From contig CALLMM010000001.1 of NCBI GenBank assembly GCA_938005745.1, positions 124,001-188,000 of the forward strand: a stretch of 64,000 bases of DNA, in the 5' to 3' direction. Below are positions 55,526 to 64,000 of this stretch, piece by piece (position 1 is the stretch's first letter; every line of letters begins with the position of its first letter). The stretch is from an uncultured Chthonomonadales bacterium (lineage in GTDB: Bacteria > Armatimonadota > Chthonomonadetes > Chthonomonadales > CAJBBX01). Below the pieces are notes generated by a model. That model worked only from the letters and a program-made list of their open reading frames with translations. It searched no databases and was not told the DNA's origin. Made by a program: the position numbers and the translations under genes.

Positions 55526-56641
55526 TCAGCGTATCTGCTCGCGCACGAACGCCTCCATCGCGGACGGCTCCAGATGGGAGATCGCGGTGTAACGGCGTCC
55601 ATGCTGCGTCCAGAGCAGCGTGCTGGTATGTCCCTGAAGGCGCCGATAGGCGGTGATCCGCTTCATTGGCACGGCGCGCCACTCTGCCGACGCCTGACGA
55701 AACGGCGCGCCATTCTCCTGAACAAAGATAGAGAGGGTCTCTAGACCGTCGCTGTAGATGAGCTGCAGCGTCCGCTTTTTGCCCACGCGGCTGACCATCA
55801 CCCGCTCCAGACGGAAACCGAGCGGTCCCTCCGCCGCCAGACCAACGCTGCGCGCGCGCTCCGCCATCGCCCGGCTGTCCGACTCCCGCATCGCGGCTGA
55901 CAGGGTCGCTTCACGCCGACGCACGTTCGGTCCGACGGCAGGCTTCAACTCCGAGTCGGGGATGTTCGCCGGGAACGCAACATTCGAGCAGGTTATCAGG
56001 CGGGCGAGCGTGCCGTCCGCGTAGTAGGTCTCCACGCGCAGCGCTTTGAAAGTCGCCCGATCCACCCAGATTCGCTGTCTCCCCTTGCCGCCGGAGACCG
56101 CCGTCAGCTCTATCAGATAGGCGGGACGTCCGGCAGCCGCATCACGCTCCGATACCAGTCTGATCCGATAGTTCCGCTCGATCTGCCGATACGCGGTCTG
56201 CCGGCTGCGGTCGTCCAGTGCGGGAAGCTCCGTCCTGGTCAACAGGTTCTTTGAGGGTTCATACTGCCAGTAGCTCCTGTTGTATATCCAGACGACCCGC
56301 CCTCGCGCAGACGGGGGAGCCTCATAGACCATACGATAGCTGCCATTCGCCCCCTGTGTCACCTGCGCCAGCGTTGCGAACGACTGTCCGTCACGCCAGG
56401 TGGTCAGCGAGAACTGCGCGCGCATGGGGCGATCCGCGCCGAGCGTCTGCGACCGGCGCCATATCTCCAGCGGACTTAGGGAGGCGGGCTTGCGCTTATT
56501 CGCCGGCGTACCGTTTCCGGCAGGCGCGCGGCTCTGTGCCGACTGCGCGTCAAGCGCGCCGGAGAGACACAGAGCCGCGCCGGACAGCAGACCGGCAAGC
56601 GCCAGAGGAATCGCACAGGCGTGTCGGCGCTGCACTCTCAC
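55526..56641 (-). CDS. RseB/MucB-like periplasmic regulator of the sigma/anti-sigma pair
   Basis: 371 residues with a signal peptide (about 1-32). The beta-rich LolA-like fold is suggested by ADRPMRAQFSLTTWRDGQ, VWIYNRSYWQYEPSKN, QRIWVDRATFKALRVETYY, and a second lobe near LERVMVSRVGKKRTLQLIY. The position directly after the zf-HC2 anti-sigma gene (4-bp overlap) matches rpoE-rseA-rseB operons. RseB/MucB proteins sense envelope lipids or misfolded lipoproteins and protect the anti-sigma factor from proteolysis. The family call relies on layout and weak motifs. Confidence 0.68.
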   Translation of the reverse strand: MRVQRRHACAIPLALAGLLSGAALCLSGALDAQSAQSRAPAGNGTPANKRKPASLSPLEIWRRSQTLGADRPMRAQFSLTTWRDGQSFATLAQVTQGANGSYRMVYEAPPSARGRVVWIYNRSYWQYEPSKNLLTRTELPALDDRSRQTAYRQIERNYRIRLVSERDAAAGRPAYLIELTAVSGGKGRQRIWVDRATFKALRVETYYADGTLARLITCSNVAFPANIPDSELKPAVGPNVRRREATLSAAMRESDSRAMAERARSVGLAAEGPLGFRLERVMVSRVGKKRTLQLIYSDGLETLSIFVQENGAPFRQASAEWRAVPMKRITAYRRLQGHTSTLLWTQHGRRYTAISHLEPSAMEAFVREQIR

Positions 56642-57183
56642 AGCCCTCCCTCCTCGCTCTCCCCTTCCGCAGAGGAGCTTGCGTCTGCCAGCACGAAGCG
56701 ATGCAGTTCCGGCGTGTCCGCGGAGATGTCCGCGCTGTGAATCGCATGCAGCGTCAGCAGCCGGTTCACCTCACCATGCGAGGGCCAGGCGTCTGTCGGA
56801 GGAGAAGCCGGGGGGACGAGGGCGGGCTGCAGCAAAAACAGCAGTCCCGCCAGTCCCAGCGCCGCGGCGGCAGTCGCCAGACCGAGAGGCGCCGCGACGC
56901 TGCGCCGCCCGGAATGACGACGAACGGGAGCGCGTTCTAACGTCGTGTCCGCCACCCGCTGCCGAAAACGCGCCAGCACGCTCACCCGAGAGCTTTGACC
57001 ATCCGGGACCCGCGCCGCACGCAGCAGATTCTGGGTCGCCTCCAGCGCCTCCCATTCCCGCCGACACGTCTGGCAGGCGTGCAGATGTTCGGTCAGCGTC
57101 ACCGCCTGATCCGCATTCAGCACTCCGTCCATAAAATCGTTCATCCATGCCTGTACATCGGCACAGGAGACTCGCTTTGTCAT
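56638..57183 (-). CDS. Transmembrane anti-sigma factor with zf-HC2 domain
   Basis: 181 residues from the ATG at 57183 (GGAGAAG upstream); longer forms overlap the sigma gene and look spurious. The N-terminal zinc-binding ZAS motif reads EHLHACQTCRREW (H-x3-C-x2-C), preceded by CADVQAWMNDFMDG. One membrane helix (LGLATAAAALGLAGLLFLL) at about 95-115 separates it from an extracytoplasmic tail. It would hold the upstream sigma factor inactive until released by envelope stress. Confidence 0.85.
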   Translation of the reverse strand: MTKRVSCADVQAWMNDFMDGVLNADQAVTLTEHLHACQTCRREWEALEATQNLLRAARVPDGQSSRVSVLARFRQRVADTTLERAPVRRHSGRRSVAAPLGLATAAAALGLAGLLFLLQPALVPPASPPTDAWPSHGEVNRLLTLHAIHSADISADTPELHRFVLADASSSAEGESEEGGL

Positions 57184-57202
57184 CTGCTTCTCCGGAGAGG
57201 CT

Positions 57203-57811
57203 CTACCTCTCCACGTACTGCGCCAGGGAACGGCGCAGCAACGCCCGTCCGCGATGCAGTCGGGAGCGCACCGTTCCGACAGGCACATCCAGAACCCGAC
57301 TCACATCGGCATAGTCCATCTGCTCTATATCCGCCAGTATGACGACCGCGCGAAACTCCTCCGGCAGCGCGTTCAGAGCATCCTGCACCTCTTCGGAGAG
57401 CATCGGCTCGATCAGAAGCGCGACCGGATCAGAGCCTGTATCCGCGATCTCGCGCGTCTTCACCTCCTCCCCGCTGCCGGCGGAGAGAGCGGCATCCAGG
57501 CTCTCCGCCTGGCGTCGGCGCGCACGCCGAACCATATCAATGCGCGTGGTGGTCATGATACGATACATCCAGCTTACAAAGCGCGTGTCCCCGCGAAACT
57601 GCGAAAAGGACCGGAACCCCTCCACCAGCGCCTCGCTCAGAAGGTCTTCCGCATCGTCCCGATTACCGGTCATGCGATAGGCGTACCTCCACAACGCCTC
57701 CCAGCACTGGACGATCTGCGCCTCATAGGTCTCCCGCCAGGCGTGTTCGGACGTATCGGTGCGGCTTTTGTGGAAGGGTGTCCACTTCATTGTTAGAGTT
57801 TTCGCCATCAT
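57203..57811 (-). CDS. ECF sigma factor of an envelope-stress operon
   Basis: 202 residues. Region 2: WEALWRYAYRMTGNRDDAED, LLSEALVEGFRSFSQFRG, RFVSWMYRIMTTTRIDMVRR. Region 4: ALNALPEEFRAVVILADIEQ, and YADVSRVLDVPVGTVRSRLHRGR. It is a classical RpoE-like member, followed by anti-sigma and RseB-like genes. A GGAAC motif, the usual -35 of ECF promoters, lies on the minus strand at 57847-57843, compatible with autoregulation, but I see no convincing -10. Confidence 0.93.
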   Translation of the reverse strand: MMAKTLTMKWTPFHKSRTDTSEHAWRETYEAQIVQCWEALWRYAYRMTGNRDDAEDLLSEALVEGFRSFSQFRGDTRFVSWMYRIMTTTRIDMVRRARRRQAESLDAALSAGSGEEVKTREIADTGSDPVALLIEPMLSEEVQDALNALPEEFRAVVILADIEQMDYADVSRVLDVPVGTVRSRLHRGRALLRRSLAQYVER

Positions 57812-57882
57812 AGTGACTATGGCGTCAAACAGTCGCGCGTTGGTTCCCGGACGGGAGGCTTGCCCGCCTCACTGGCTGCCAT

Positions 57883-57935
57883 AAAAAAAGCGTCTGTCAG
57901 CGCCTCTGGAGAGCAGAAGAGGGCTGATCAGACGC
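57883..57935 (-). terminator. Terminator of the small Lys-rich protein gene
   Basis: On the minus strand GCGTCTG+TCAGC/GCTGA+CAGACGC arms, then a run of seven T. Confidence 0.88.
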
Positions 57936-57955
57936 CTCCGCGCCACAACCGGACG

Positions 57956-58195
57956 TTACTTCTTCTTCGCGCCGCTCATCGTCTGATCGTTTTTCTTCTT
58001 GGCGGTCTGCTTGCTTGACCGGGCGGTCTTCTTCTTGGCGGCGGATTTCTTCTTGCTTCCGCTCTCATGCATGGTGGCGGAGGTCTTCTTCTCGCCCGAC
58101 TTCGCCTGCGCCATCGCGGACGGTCCGCTGACCAGACCCCCAGAGAGCACCATCGCGCACAGACCGGCAGCCATCCACAACTTCAGTGTTTTCAC
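57956..58195 (-). CDS. Small secreted Lys-rich protein
   Basis: 79 residues starting at GTG. A signal peptide (LWMAAGLCAMVLSGGLVSGP, cleavage near AMAQA) is followed by a Lys/Ser/Ala tail with KKK clusters (GSKKKSAAKKKTARSSK), resembling the C-terminal tail of linker histones. Such tails bind polyanions. It may bind DNA or wall polymers outside the membrane. It has its own terminator and stands between the sigma operon and the creatininase gene. No family is recognised. Confidence 0.7.
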   Translation of the reverse strand: MKTLKLWMAAGLCAMVLSGGLVSGPSAMAQAKSGEKKTSATMHESGSKKKSAAKKKTARSSKQTAKKKNDQTMSGAKKK

Positions 58196-58374
58196 GGAAC
58201 AGATCTCCTCGTAAGCGTTGTTTGATGGATGGGATCGTTATCCCATAACCGCAACTTCGAGGTAATTGGCGCCGCGTCTGTTCCGATTAGTTCCCGTCCT
58301 TTGAACTTTTTTCTCTCTTTTACACGCAGGGAGAGGATACAGTCTGTGCCGCAAAGCGGGCAGCCTGCCTCCCG

Positions 58375-59271
58375 CTAACGGCGATCCGGCACGCGCCAGT
58401 TGGCGAACCAGACGGAGGTCTCCGGAACCGGGGGCTGATCCCCCCAGGCGGGCTGCATGGTCTGAAACTGCGGGAAGACCGGGCGAACGACCTCCTCCCA
58501 CAGACGCTCCACCTGTTCGAAGGTGCGCAGGGCGTGCGTCGGCTTTTCGCGGGCGTAGGCGTCCAGTAGTTCGCGCCCCTTGTCGCCAAGCCAGCGCACT
58601 TCGTCGGCGATCATCCTCTCCCCGATCCGCCGATCCGACTCGCGCGCATTGTCGCCCATCGCAAAATGGGGACCGGGCGCATCCGGCGGGGGAATGCGCG
58701 ATACGTCCACGCACTCCGGCTCCGCCGCCCACAGCAGGGAGGTCTCCACACGCCCCGCATGATCGCCTCCGCTTCGCCCGTCTCCCGCAAATCCCGGCTG
58801 GTTGGCTTCGAAGTCGGGCAGACCGTAGAGCCGCGTGCCGACATGCGGCTGAACCAGCGTCAGCAGCGTCTTGAGGTCCTGCCAGTTGGGTCCGTAGTGC
58901 CCGGTGAAGAAGATGGCGGCGTGAAATCCGAGCGTGTCCGCCGTGCGGACGTGATAGAGGACGTTTTTGAAGTGCTGCCAGGGTGGCATACTCGTCAGCC
59001 AGGTGCGCGCCACCTGTCCGATGTTCTGCTCCGCCCAGACGGCGTACCCGCTCAGTTCATGGATATGCCAGTAGTCCGGCGGCGCGACAATGCCGCCGTG
59101 CGTGTGCGCGGCGCGGCAGGCGATGGCGTGCGCCTTGAGCGCGTCCAACCCGACGGCGCACTGCGGTCCGTGCGGCTCGCACAGTCCGTAGGGGAAGTAG
59201 ACCAGCGGACACTCGGCGAAAGCCCGCTCCAGCTCATCGGGAAACATCCGCTCCCAGCGTACTTCTCGCAT
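58375..59271 (-). CDS. Creatininase family amidohydrolase
   Basis: 298 residues. The creatininase fold signature FPYGLCEPHGPQCAVGLD supplies Glu, His and Asp metal ligands. FFTGHYGPNW is the equivalent of the NGHGGN block, and GGDHAGRVETSLLW gives the later His/Glu. Substrates in this family range from creatinine to pyrroloquinoline or riboflavin-pathway intermediates, and none can be assigned. The 180 bp beyond the stop, toward 58196, contain no gene I can support. Confidence 0.88.
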   Translation of the reverse strand: MREVRWERMFPDELERAFAECPLVYFPYGLCEPHGPQCAVGLDALKAHAIACRAAHTHGGIVAPPDYWHIHELSGYAVWAEQNIGQVARTWLTSMPPWQHFKNVLYHVRTADTLGFHAAIFFTGHYGPNWQDLKTLLTLVQPHVGTRLYGLPDFEANQPGFAGDGRSGGDHAGRVETSLLWAAEPECVDVSRIPPPDAPGPHFAMGDNARESDRRIGERMIADEVRWLGDKGRELLDAYAREKPTHALRTFEQVERLWEEVVRPVFPQFQTMQPAWGDQPPVPETSVWFANWRVPDRR

Positions 59272-59305
59272 GGCGTTCCTCTCTATGGTCGGCGGTCCCG
59301 GCGGT

Positions 59306-60277
59306 CTACGGCGCAGCTGCCCCGCCCGATTCGCCCGTTGTCGGATCCGGGCGGGTCAGCAGAATAAAGTCGGCGGTCTGCGCATACTTTTCGATGGCGA
59401 CGCCGGGGAACGCGGGATCGGGCTTGATGGTGATCAGCGCGATCTTCAGGCGCGGGGAGGCTTTGCGCAGGCGATCCACCAACCCGTACCACGAATCGCT
59501 GTGCATCGCGCCGTTGACCTGTACCACCTTGCGTCCCCGATTGGCTCGGCGAAACTTCAGGATCGCGTCCGCCATCGTCTCATCCCACAGCCCCTGCGCC
59601 TGCTTCATGTTCTCCGGTGAGGGCATGTTCGTGGGTCTTGCCTGTCCGCCGGAAACCGCGCCCGTCTGTCCGCCCGAGGGCTGATCATGCGAGGCGCCGA
59701 ATATCTCGTCCAGCTGCCTGGCGTAGCCTGCCGGAATATCCATCGAGTAGGGCAGGCGCGGCAGGAAGGCTTTCGACTCTCTCGGGAGATCCTTCAACGC
59801 CTCCTGCCCCTTCCGGCTGACGATATTGACGTATCGGCGCGGCGTGTTGGCGGCGACCACCGGCAGGCGGTTCTCCCGACAGAACTCCACCAGAGGACGG
59901 TAGTCGGTTCGATAGTTGGGCCAGGGACGCGAAGACTGCAGGAAGTGCTGCTCGGTGATATGTCCGGCAAGATACTCGTTGAGGACTAACTGCACATCCC
60001 GCTCGAACATCTCCAGCGACAGCGCCAGCTTCGGGTAACGCGCATACAGAACGCGCAGAATGTCGAGTTTGAGCGCGTGACCGAGCTTGTGGTTGTGCAG
60101 CTCGCCGATCACGATCACATCCGCCTCCGCCGCCGCCGCGATCATCGCCTCGAAACTGCTGGCGGATTGTTGCGCGAAGACCAGATAGTCTTTCGAGTCC
60201 ACTGCCGAAGGCGGCTGCTGCGCCGGGTTCATGCCCGCCAGCGAGACGCAAGCCGCCAGCATCGTCCAGAGATTCAT
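59306..60277 (-). CDS. ChaN-like haem-binding / TraB-Tiki superfamily protein
   Basis: 323 residues from the ATG at 60277; a TTG at 60289 would add four. Weak signal peptide. Core motifs: VIVIGELHNHKLGHALKLDIL, ALSLEMFERDVQLVLNEYL, and VVAANTPRRYVN, and VVQVNGAMHSDSWYGLVDRL. ChaN (DUF399) proteins bind haem in the outer membrane and belong to the EreA/ChaN/Tiki group, whose Glu/His residues can form a metal site. The role here is unknown. A Gly/Ser-rich loop (about 208-230) is inserted. Confidence 0.8.
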   Translation of the reverse strand: MNLWTMLAACVSLAGMNPAQQPPSAVDSKDYLVFAQQSASSFEAMIAAAAEADVIVIGELHNHKLGHALKLDILRVLYARYPKLALSLEMFERDVQLVLNEYLAGHITEQHFLQSSRPWPNYRTDYRPLVEFCRENRLPVVAANTPRRYVNIVSRKGQEALKDLPRESKAFLPRLPYSMDIPAGYARQLDEIFGASHDQPSGGQTGAVSGGQARPTNMPSPENMKQAQGLWDETMADAILKFRRANRGRKVVQVNGAMHSDSWYGLVDRLRKASPRLKIALITIKPDPAFPGVAIEKYAQTADFILLTRPDPTTGESGGAAAP

Positions 60278-60415
60278 GTCGGTTTCCAATCCTTCCGGTC
60301 GCTCCCCGCCGCCTGCGCCCTGCCAGAGGAGGCGGCGAGAAGCCAGTTTTCAGATCCTCTGCGGTTCTCTTAGAGTATCCCCTCTCCCGCCCCGAGAGTT
60401 CCCGGATGCATGCGG

Positions 60416-63193
60416 CTAATCATCGGCAGTTTGCAGAAGCCTCATCGGTATCAGGCGCATCGGCGTTCCGCCCGCCCCGAAACGGGTCTCAGGCTCCTCC
60501 ACCATCGAGACGCCCGCCAGCGGGAAGACCATATCCGCCCAGTTGAGGTTTCGTCGGCGGAGCGAGAAGGAGCCGCAGAGGATCAGGTGCTCCCGCGCGC
60601 GGGTCAACGCCACATAGAGCAGACGCGCCGACTCCTCGATGTCTCCCTGTCTGCGCTCCTCGGCGATCGCCCGATACGCCGCCGTCTGGTAGTCGTCCAG
60701 TCTGCATCCGACCGCCCTGCGTTTCGGATCGCACAGAAACAGCCCCCGCTCCGGCTTCAGCAGAGACCGCGCCATGTCCCCCAGGAAGACGACGGGAAAC
60801 TCCAGCCCCTTCGCCTTATGGATGGTCAGCACCCGCACCACGTCCGCCGCCTCCTCTTCGGTCGGGGCGTCCCCTTCCCGTTCGGACAGCTTCTCAATCT
60901 CTCGCAGACGCCGGATAAAGTCGGCGACGCCGTGCACCGAAACCGCGTTCGCCATCTGCAGCAGCTTGCGGACGTTCGCCAGCCTGCGCCGCCCGTTGGG
61001 ACGCGCCAGCAGCCGCACATCGTACTGCGTGGCGGCGAGGATTCGCTCCAGCAGATGCCCGACCGGCAGCCGATCCTCCTGCGCCCGCAGCGTCTCCATC
61101 GTCTCGTAGAAACGGCGCAGCAGTCGCGCCTCCTCTTCCGGCAGCGGCTCGGACTCTAAAAACGCGGGAATGGCGGGATACAGCGGGGCGCGTCTGTCCC
61201 CCGCGCGCGCAAAACAGGAGAGCGCGTAGAGCGTCTCGATATTCACGCCGAACATCGGGGAGCGCAGGGTCGCCGCCAGCGCGAGATCGTCCAGCGGCGT
61301 GTCCAGCGAGGTCAGCACATTCATCACATCGCGCACCTCATGCCGCGCATAGTAGCCGCGCCCGCCCCCCACCACAAAGTAGGGCACGCCCCGACGCAGA
61401 AAGGCGTTCTCATACTTTTCGACCTCCGTCAGCCCGCGCAGCAGCACCGCGATGTCGCCGAACCGCAGGGGACGCCCGCACTCCGCGCTGCCCCGGTCAG
61501 TGATCGTCAGCTCGCGCCCCTGCACGATCTGCAGGATTCGTCCCGCGATGGCGTCCGCCTCCAGCGGGGTATAGGACTCGCGTCCCGGATCGCGCGTCAG
61601 CAGAAACTCCACCGACGGGATCGCCTTCTCCGCATGACTGGCTCCCGTCTGCAGCGGGGTAAAGGGCGTCCGGGAGGCGCGCCATATCTGATCGAAGATT
61701 CGATTGACGAACTGCAGGATCTCCGGACGCGAGCGGAAGTTATCCGCCAGCGAGATGTACTCGCCCGCTCCGTTCATCCGAAAATCGCGTTCGATCTGCT
61801 GAAAGATCGTTGCATCGGCATTGCGGAAGGCGTAGATGGACTGCTGCACGTCGCCGACGATAAAGAGATGGTTGCGGGGAGCAGGCAGAGGAGGCGGGTC
61901 GGTCTGCGCCTGCCGAAAGGCGCATACGTCCGCGCCATCCGTTACGCCCTCATGCAGCAGCCGGATCAGCCGCATCTGAAGCGGGTTGGTGTCTTGAAAC
62001 TCATCCACCATCAGATAGCGGAACCGCCGCTGAAAACGGCGCAGGACGCCCGGCTCCGTCTCCAAAAGGTAGACCGCCTCGCTCTGAAGGTCGTCGTTGT
62101 CGAGCGCGCCCTGCGAACGTTTCGCCTGCGCGTAGGCAGCCCAGGTGAGCGACAGCAGCCGCCAGAAGCGGTGCGAGAGCCGCGCCGCCTGCTCCTCGCG
62201 CTCCGCCTTCAGTTTAAACAGCGTCCGGGCGCGTTCGCCGCACATCTTCAGACGCTCGAAGACCGCCGTCACCTCGATCTCCGTCTGGGAAGAGACGGAT
62301 CGCCCGCGCGCGGCGCGCCCCGCCGCCTTTGTCATCTCCTCCAGCGCGCGCAGCGCCGCCTGCACGCGCTCGATCCCCGCCGATTCGGGCAGGGGCGCAA
62401 GCTCAGCGGCGCGCTCAAGCAGGTTCGCCCGCGCAATCTCCATCGCGCCCGCGATCCCGGCGCGCATCGTCTGCAGGGCTTCCAGACAGGCGTTCGCCTC
62501 CGCAAGCACGGGATCGAGGAGCGCGCGCACGACGCTCAGGGAGCAGGCGGCGGTAACATCCTGCCCGGATCGCCAGAACGCCTCGATCTCCTCCTGGCGC
62601 AACCCCGCTCCCCGCAGACGGTCCAGCGCGGCGTTGACGGACTGGTAGAGCGCATTGAGCGGGTCGCCGATCTCGCCGCCAAAGACGCGCTCATCCTGCA
62701 CGGCGGAGACCAGTTCAATGATCTCCGTCTCCCCCTCCAGATAGGCGGTCTCAATCACACGCTCGAACGCGCCGCGCAGCAGATAGCGCGCCTCCGTCTC
62801 GTCCAGTACCCGGAAGTCGGGGTCTACCCCCGCCTCAAAGGGGTTCTCCTTCAGCAGACGGGAGCAGAAGCCGTGAATGGTGCTGATGTAGGCGGTCTCC
62901 AGCGCGCGCCGCTCCTCACGCAGCCCTGCCGCCTCCAGCGCGCGAACGATCCGCTCCTTCATCTCGCGGGTGGCTTTTTCGGTGAAGGTGATCACCAGGA
63001 TCTCGCCGACTCCCGCGCGCCGCTCCGGCGGCAGCGTTTCCGCCAGGCTCTCGCGCACAATCCGCACGAACCGCTCCACCAGCACGCCGGTCTTCCCCGA
63101 TCCCGCGCCCGCCGACACGCAGACATCGCGCTCCAGCGCGGTGATCGCCCGTACCTGATTGTCCGTCCATTGCCTGCTCATGGGTCCATTCAT
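60416..63193 (-). CDS. UvrD/AddA-type helicase lacking the C-terminal nuclease domain
   Basis: About 925 residues; the start is placed at ATG 63193 (MNGPMSRQW), with ATG 63181 or 63241 possible. SF1 helicase motifs in order: TDNQVRAITA (Q), SAGAGSGKTGVLVERF (Walker A), ILVITFTEKATREMKER, LMVDEFQDTNPLQ (Walker B), IVGDVQQSIYAFRNA, ISLADNFRSR, TIHKAKGLEFPVVFLGD and LLYVALTRAREHLIL. The chain stops about 65 residues after motif VI. True AddA continues another 250-300 residues with an iron-sulfur nuclease. No addB is in the window, so it may be a stand-alone helicase. Confidence 0.88.
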   Translation of the reverse strand: MNGPMSRQWTDNQVRAITALERDVCVSAGAGSGKTGVLVERFVRIVRESLAETLPPERRAGVGEILVITFTEKATREMKERIVRALEAAGLREERRALETAYISTIHGFCSRLLKENPFEAGVDPDFRVLDETEARYLLRGAFERVIETAYLEGETEIIELVSAVQDERVFGGEIGDPLNALYQSVNAALDRLRGAGLRQEEIEAFWRSGQDVTAACSLSVVRALLDPVLAEANACLEALQTMRAGIAGAMEIARANLLERAAELAPLPESAGIERVQAALRALEEMTKAAGRAARGRSVSSQTEIEVTAVFERLKMCGERARTLFKLKAEREEQAARLSHRFWRLLSLTWAAYAQAKRSQGALDNDDLQSEAVYLLETEPGVLRRFQRRFRYLMVDEFQDTNPLQMRLIRLLHEGVTDGADVCAFRQAQTDPPPLPAPRNHLFIVGDVQQSIYAFRNADATIFQQIERDFRMNGAGEYISLADNFRSRPEILQFVNRIFDQIWRASRTPFTPLQTGASHAEKAIPSVEFLLTRDPGRESYTPLEADAIAGRILQIVQGRELTITDRGSAECGRPLRFGDIAVLLRGLTEVEKYENAFLRRGVPYFVVGGGRGYYARHEVRDVMNVLTSLDTPLDDLALAATLRSPMFGVNIETLYALSCFARAGDRRAPLYPAIPAFLESEPLPEEEARLLRRFYETMETLRAQEDRLPVGHLLERILAATQYDVRLLARPNGRRRLANVRKLLQMANAVSVHGVADFIRRLREIEKLSEREGDAPTEEEAADVVRVLTIHKAKGLEFPVVFLGDMARSLLKPERGLFLCDPKRRAVGCRLDDYQTAAYRAIAEERRQGDIEESARLLYVALTRAREHLILCGSFSLRRRNLNWADMVFPLAGVSMVEEPETRFGAGGTPMRLIPMRLLQTADD

Positions 63194-63209
63194 AGATTCG
63201 GGGTGACGC

Positions 63210-63238
63210 TTGCCGTTCCTCCGTCTACCTGCTATACT
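63210..63238 (+). promoter_or_regulatory. Sigma-70 promoter of larE
   Basis: TTGCCG (63210-63215), 17 bp, TATACT (63233-63238). Confidence 0.65.
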
Positions 63239-63270
63239 CATCTGTGAAGACTCCTCAGGAGAGGGCGAAC

Positions 63271-64000
63271 GTGCAATCTGTATCTACTACTCCCGCCGGA
63301 GCGTTGTCTCCGGAACTGGAGGCAAAATATCGGCGGCTGCGCGAGATTCTGACGGAGATGGGCGCGGTCGTGGTCGGCTACTCCGGCGGCGTGGACAGCA
63401 CGCTGGTGCTGAAGGTCGCGCACGACACGCTGGGCACGAAGACGCTGGCGGTAATCGGCGACTCGGAGGCGTTTCCGCAGGGCGAGGTCGAAGCCGCGCT
63501 GAAGGTGGCGCGGGAGATGGGCGTGGAGGTGGTTCTGCGCGCCACGCATGAGCTGAAAAATGAGCGTTTTCGCGTCAACAACCCGGATCGCTGCTACCAC
63601 TGCAAGACGGAGCTTTTCTCCGTGCTGGCGGAGGTGGCGCAGGAGCGCGGGATTCGCTGGATCGCTGACGGCTCTCACGCGGACGACGCGGGCGACCATC
63701 GTCCCGGCATGCGCGCGGGAGAGGAGCGGGGCGTCCGCAGTCCGCTGAAGGAAGCCGGGATCGGCAAGGAAGAGATCCGCCGGCTGGCGCAGCATCTGGG
63801 TCTCTCCAACTGGGATAAGCCCTCCTTCGCCTGTCTCTCCTCGCGCTTCCCCTACGGGACCGTCATCACGCCGCAGCTGCTGGCGCAGGTGGACGGGTGC
63901 GAGAAGTATCTGCGCGAGCTGGGTTTCCGGCAGTTTCGCGTGCGCCATCACGATACGGTCTGCCGGCTGGAGGTCGAACCGCAGGACTTCCCCCGCGTCC
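63271..64000 (+). CDS. larE: LarE-like ATP-dependent sacrificial sulfur transferase (truncated by the window end)
   Basis: The first 243 residues are visible, from a GTG preceded by CAGGAGAGGG. PP-loop motif VVVGYSGGVDSTLVLKVA (about 29-46), then VNNPDRCYHCKTELF with the conserved Cys pair, then DGSHADDAGDHRPGMRA and CLSSRFPYGT. LarE makes the nickel-pincer nucleotide cofactor of lactate racemase by donating sulfur. Related PP-loop proteins also act without a racemase, and no larA, larB or larC is visible in the window. The reading frame is open to the edge. Confidence 0.88.
   Translation, partial: MQSVSTTPAGALSPELEAKYRRLREILTEMGAVVVGYSGGVDSTLVLKVAHDTLGTKTLAVIGDSEAFPQGEVEAALKVAREMGVEVVLRATHELKNERFRVNNPDRCYHCKTELFSVLAEVAQERGIRWIADGSHADDAGDHRPGMRAGEERGVRSPLKEAGIGKEEIRRLAQHLGLSNWDKPSFACLSSRFPYGTVITPQLLAQVDGCEKYLRELGFRQFRVRHHDTVCRLEVEPQDFPRV

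Overview
The window is about 62-65% GC by eye, gene-dense and bacterial. It most resembles the Armatimonadota (the Chthonomonas/Fimbriimonas side). The best marker is a tandem pair of DUF1559-type pseudopilins with the [20 protein letters not shown] / [12 protein letters not shown] signature and a C-terminal H-x9-DG motif. Phytanoyl-CoA dioxygenases, Tat-exported Gfo/Idh oxidoreductases, an alpha-L-fucosidase, several ECF sigma factors and DUF4097 proteins are common in the same group. This placement is inference from gene style. There is no rRNA here. I found no insertion sequence, prophage or CRISPR array, and the region looks like ordinary chromosome.

Layout. 1-3.4 kb (minus): c-di-AMP operon (cdaA, cdaR, a membrane protein, a DUF4129-like protein), divergent from a LysM/SH3/NlpC-P60 wall hydrolase with a long leader. 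5-7.5 kb: tRNA-Glu and tRNA-Leu behind a perfect sigma-70 promoter, then two pseudopilins, each preceded by four TTAA-type boxes spaced exactly 11 bp. 7.5-13.8 kb: esterase, AIM24 protein, purC, a DUF71 PP-loop ATPase, a second tRNA-Glu, crcB and an NHL-repeat protein. 13.9-19 kb: a five-gene operon encoding a sigma-like factor, an XRE-like HTH protein, an ImmA/IrrE protease, a NurA-like nuclease and a HerA ATPase. This is the best candidate for an undescribed system. 19-28 kb: lipoprotein, trans-sulfuration enzyme, then a pyruvate:ferredoxin oxidoreductase whose mRNA starts with a folded leader ending in a perfect intrinsic terminator 25 nt before the start codon. After it come a dihydroorotate-dehydrogenase-like protein, a PhyH-family oxygenase and a HAD phosphatase. 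28-36 kb: glycerol-1-phosphate-dehydrogenase-like protein, an ECF sigma/acidic-protein pair, a ferredoxin-reductase-like flavoprotein, DUF2089-DUF4097, fasciclin and a glycosidase-like protein. 36-40 kb (minus): PhyH, an E2 acyltransferase, a frameshifted scramblase/LURP-like remnant and radA, transcribed from one perfect promoter. 40-49 kb: Gfo/Idh oxidoreductase, a nuclease inhibitor facing its probable target nuclease, an EEP nuclease, alpha-L-fucosidase, argS with an unusual HIGH region, CBS-DUF1385, and rpmB. 49-58 kb: lipoprotein, a very large hybrid histidine kinase, and a sigma/anti-sigma/RseB-like envelope-stress operon. 58-64 kb: creatininase family, ChaN-like protein, a UvrD/AddA-type helicase without its nuclease domain, and larE (cut by the window end).

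How the genes work together. Envelope homeostasis recurs: c-di-AMP with a wall hydrolase, sigma/anti-sigma/RseB, and DUF4097 with DUF2089. DNA-end processing is the other theme: NurA-HerA under a putative IrrE-type protease switch, RadA, an AddA-like helicase and secreted nucleases. Core promoters are very regular: TTGACA-N17-TATAAT occurs exactly at 5254, 12259 (minus) and 40399 (minus).
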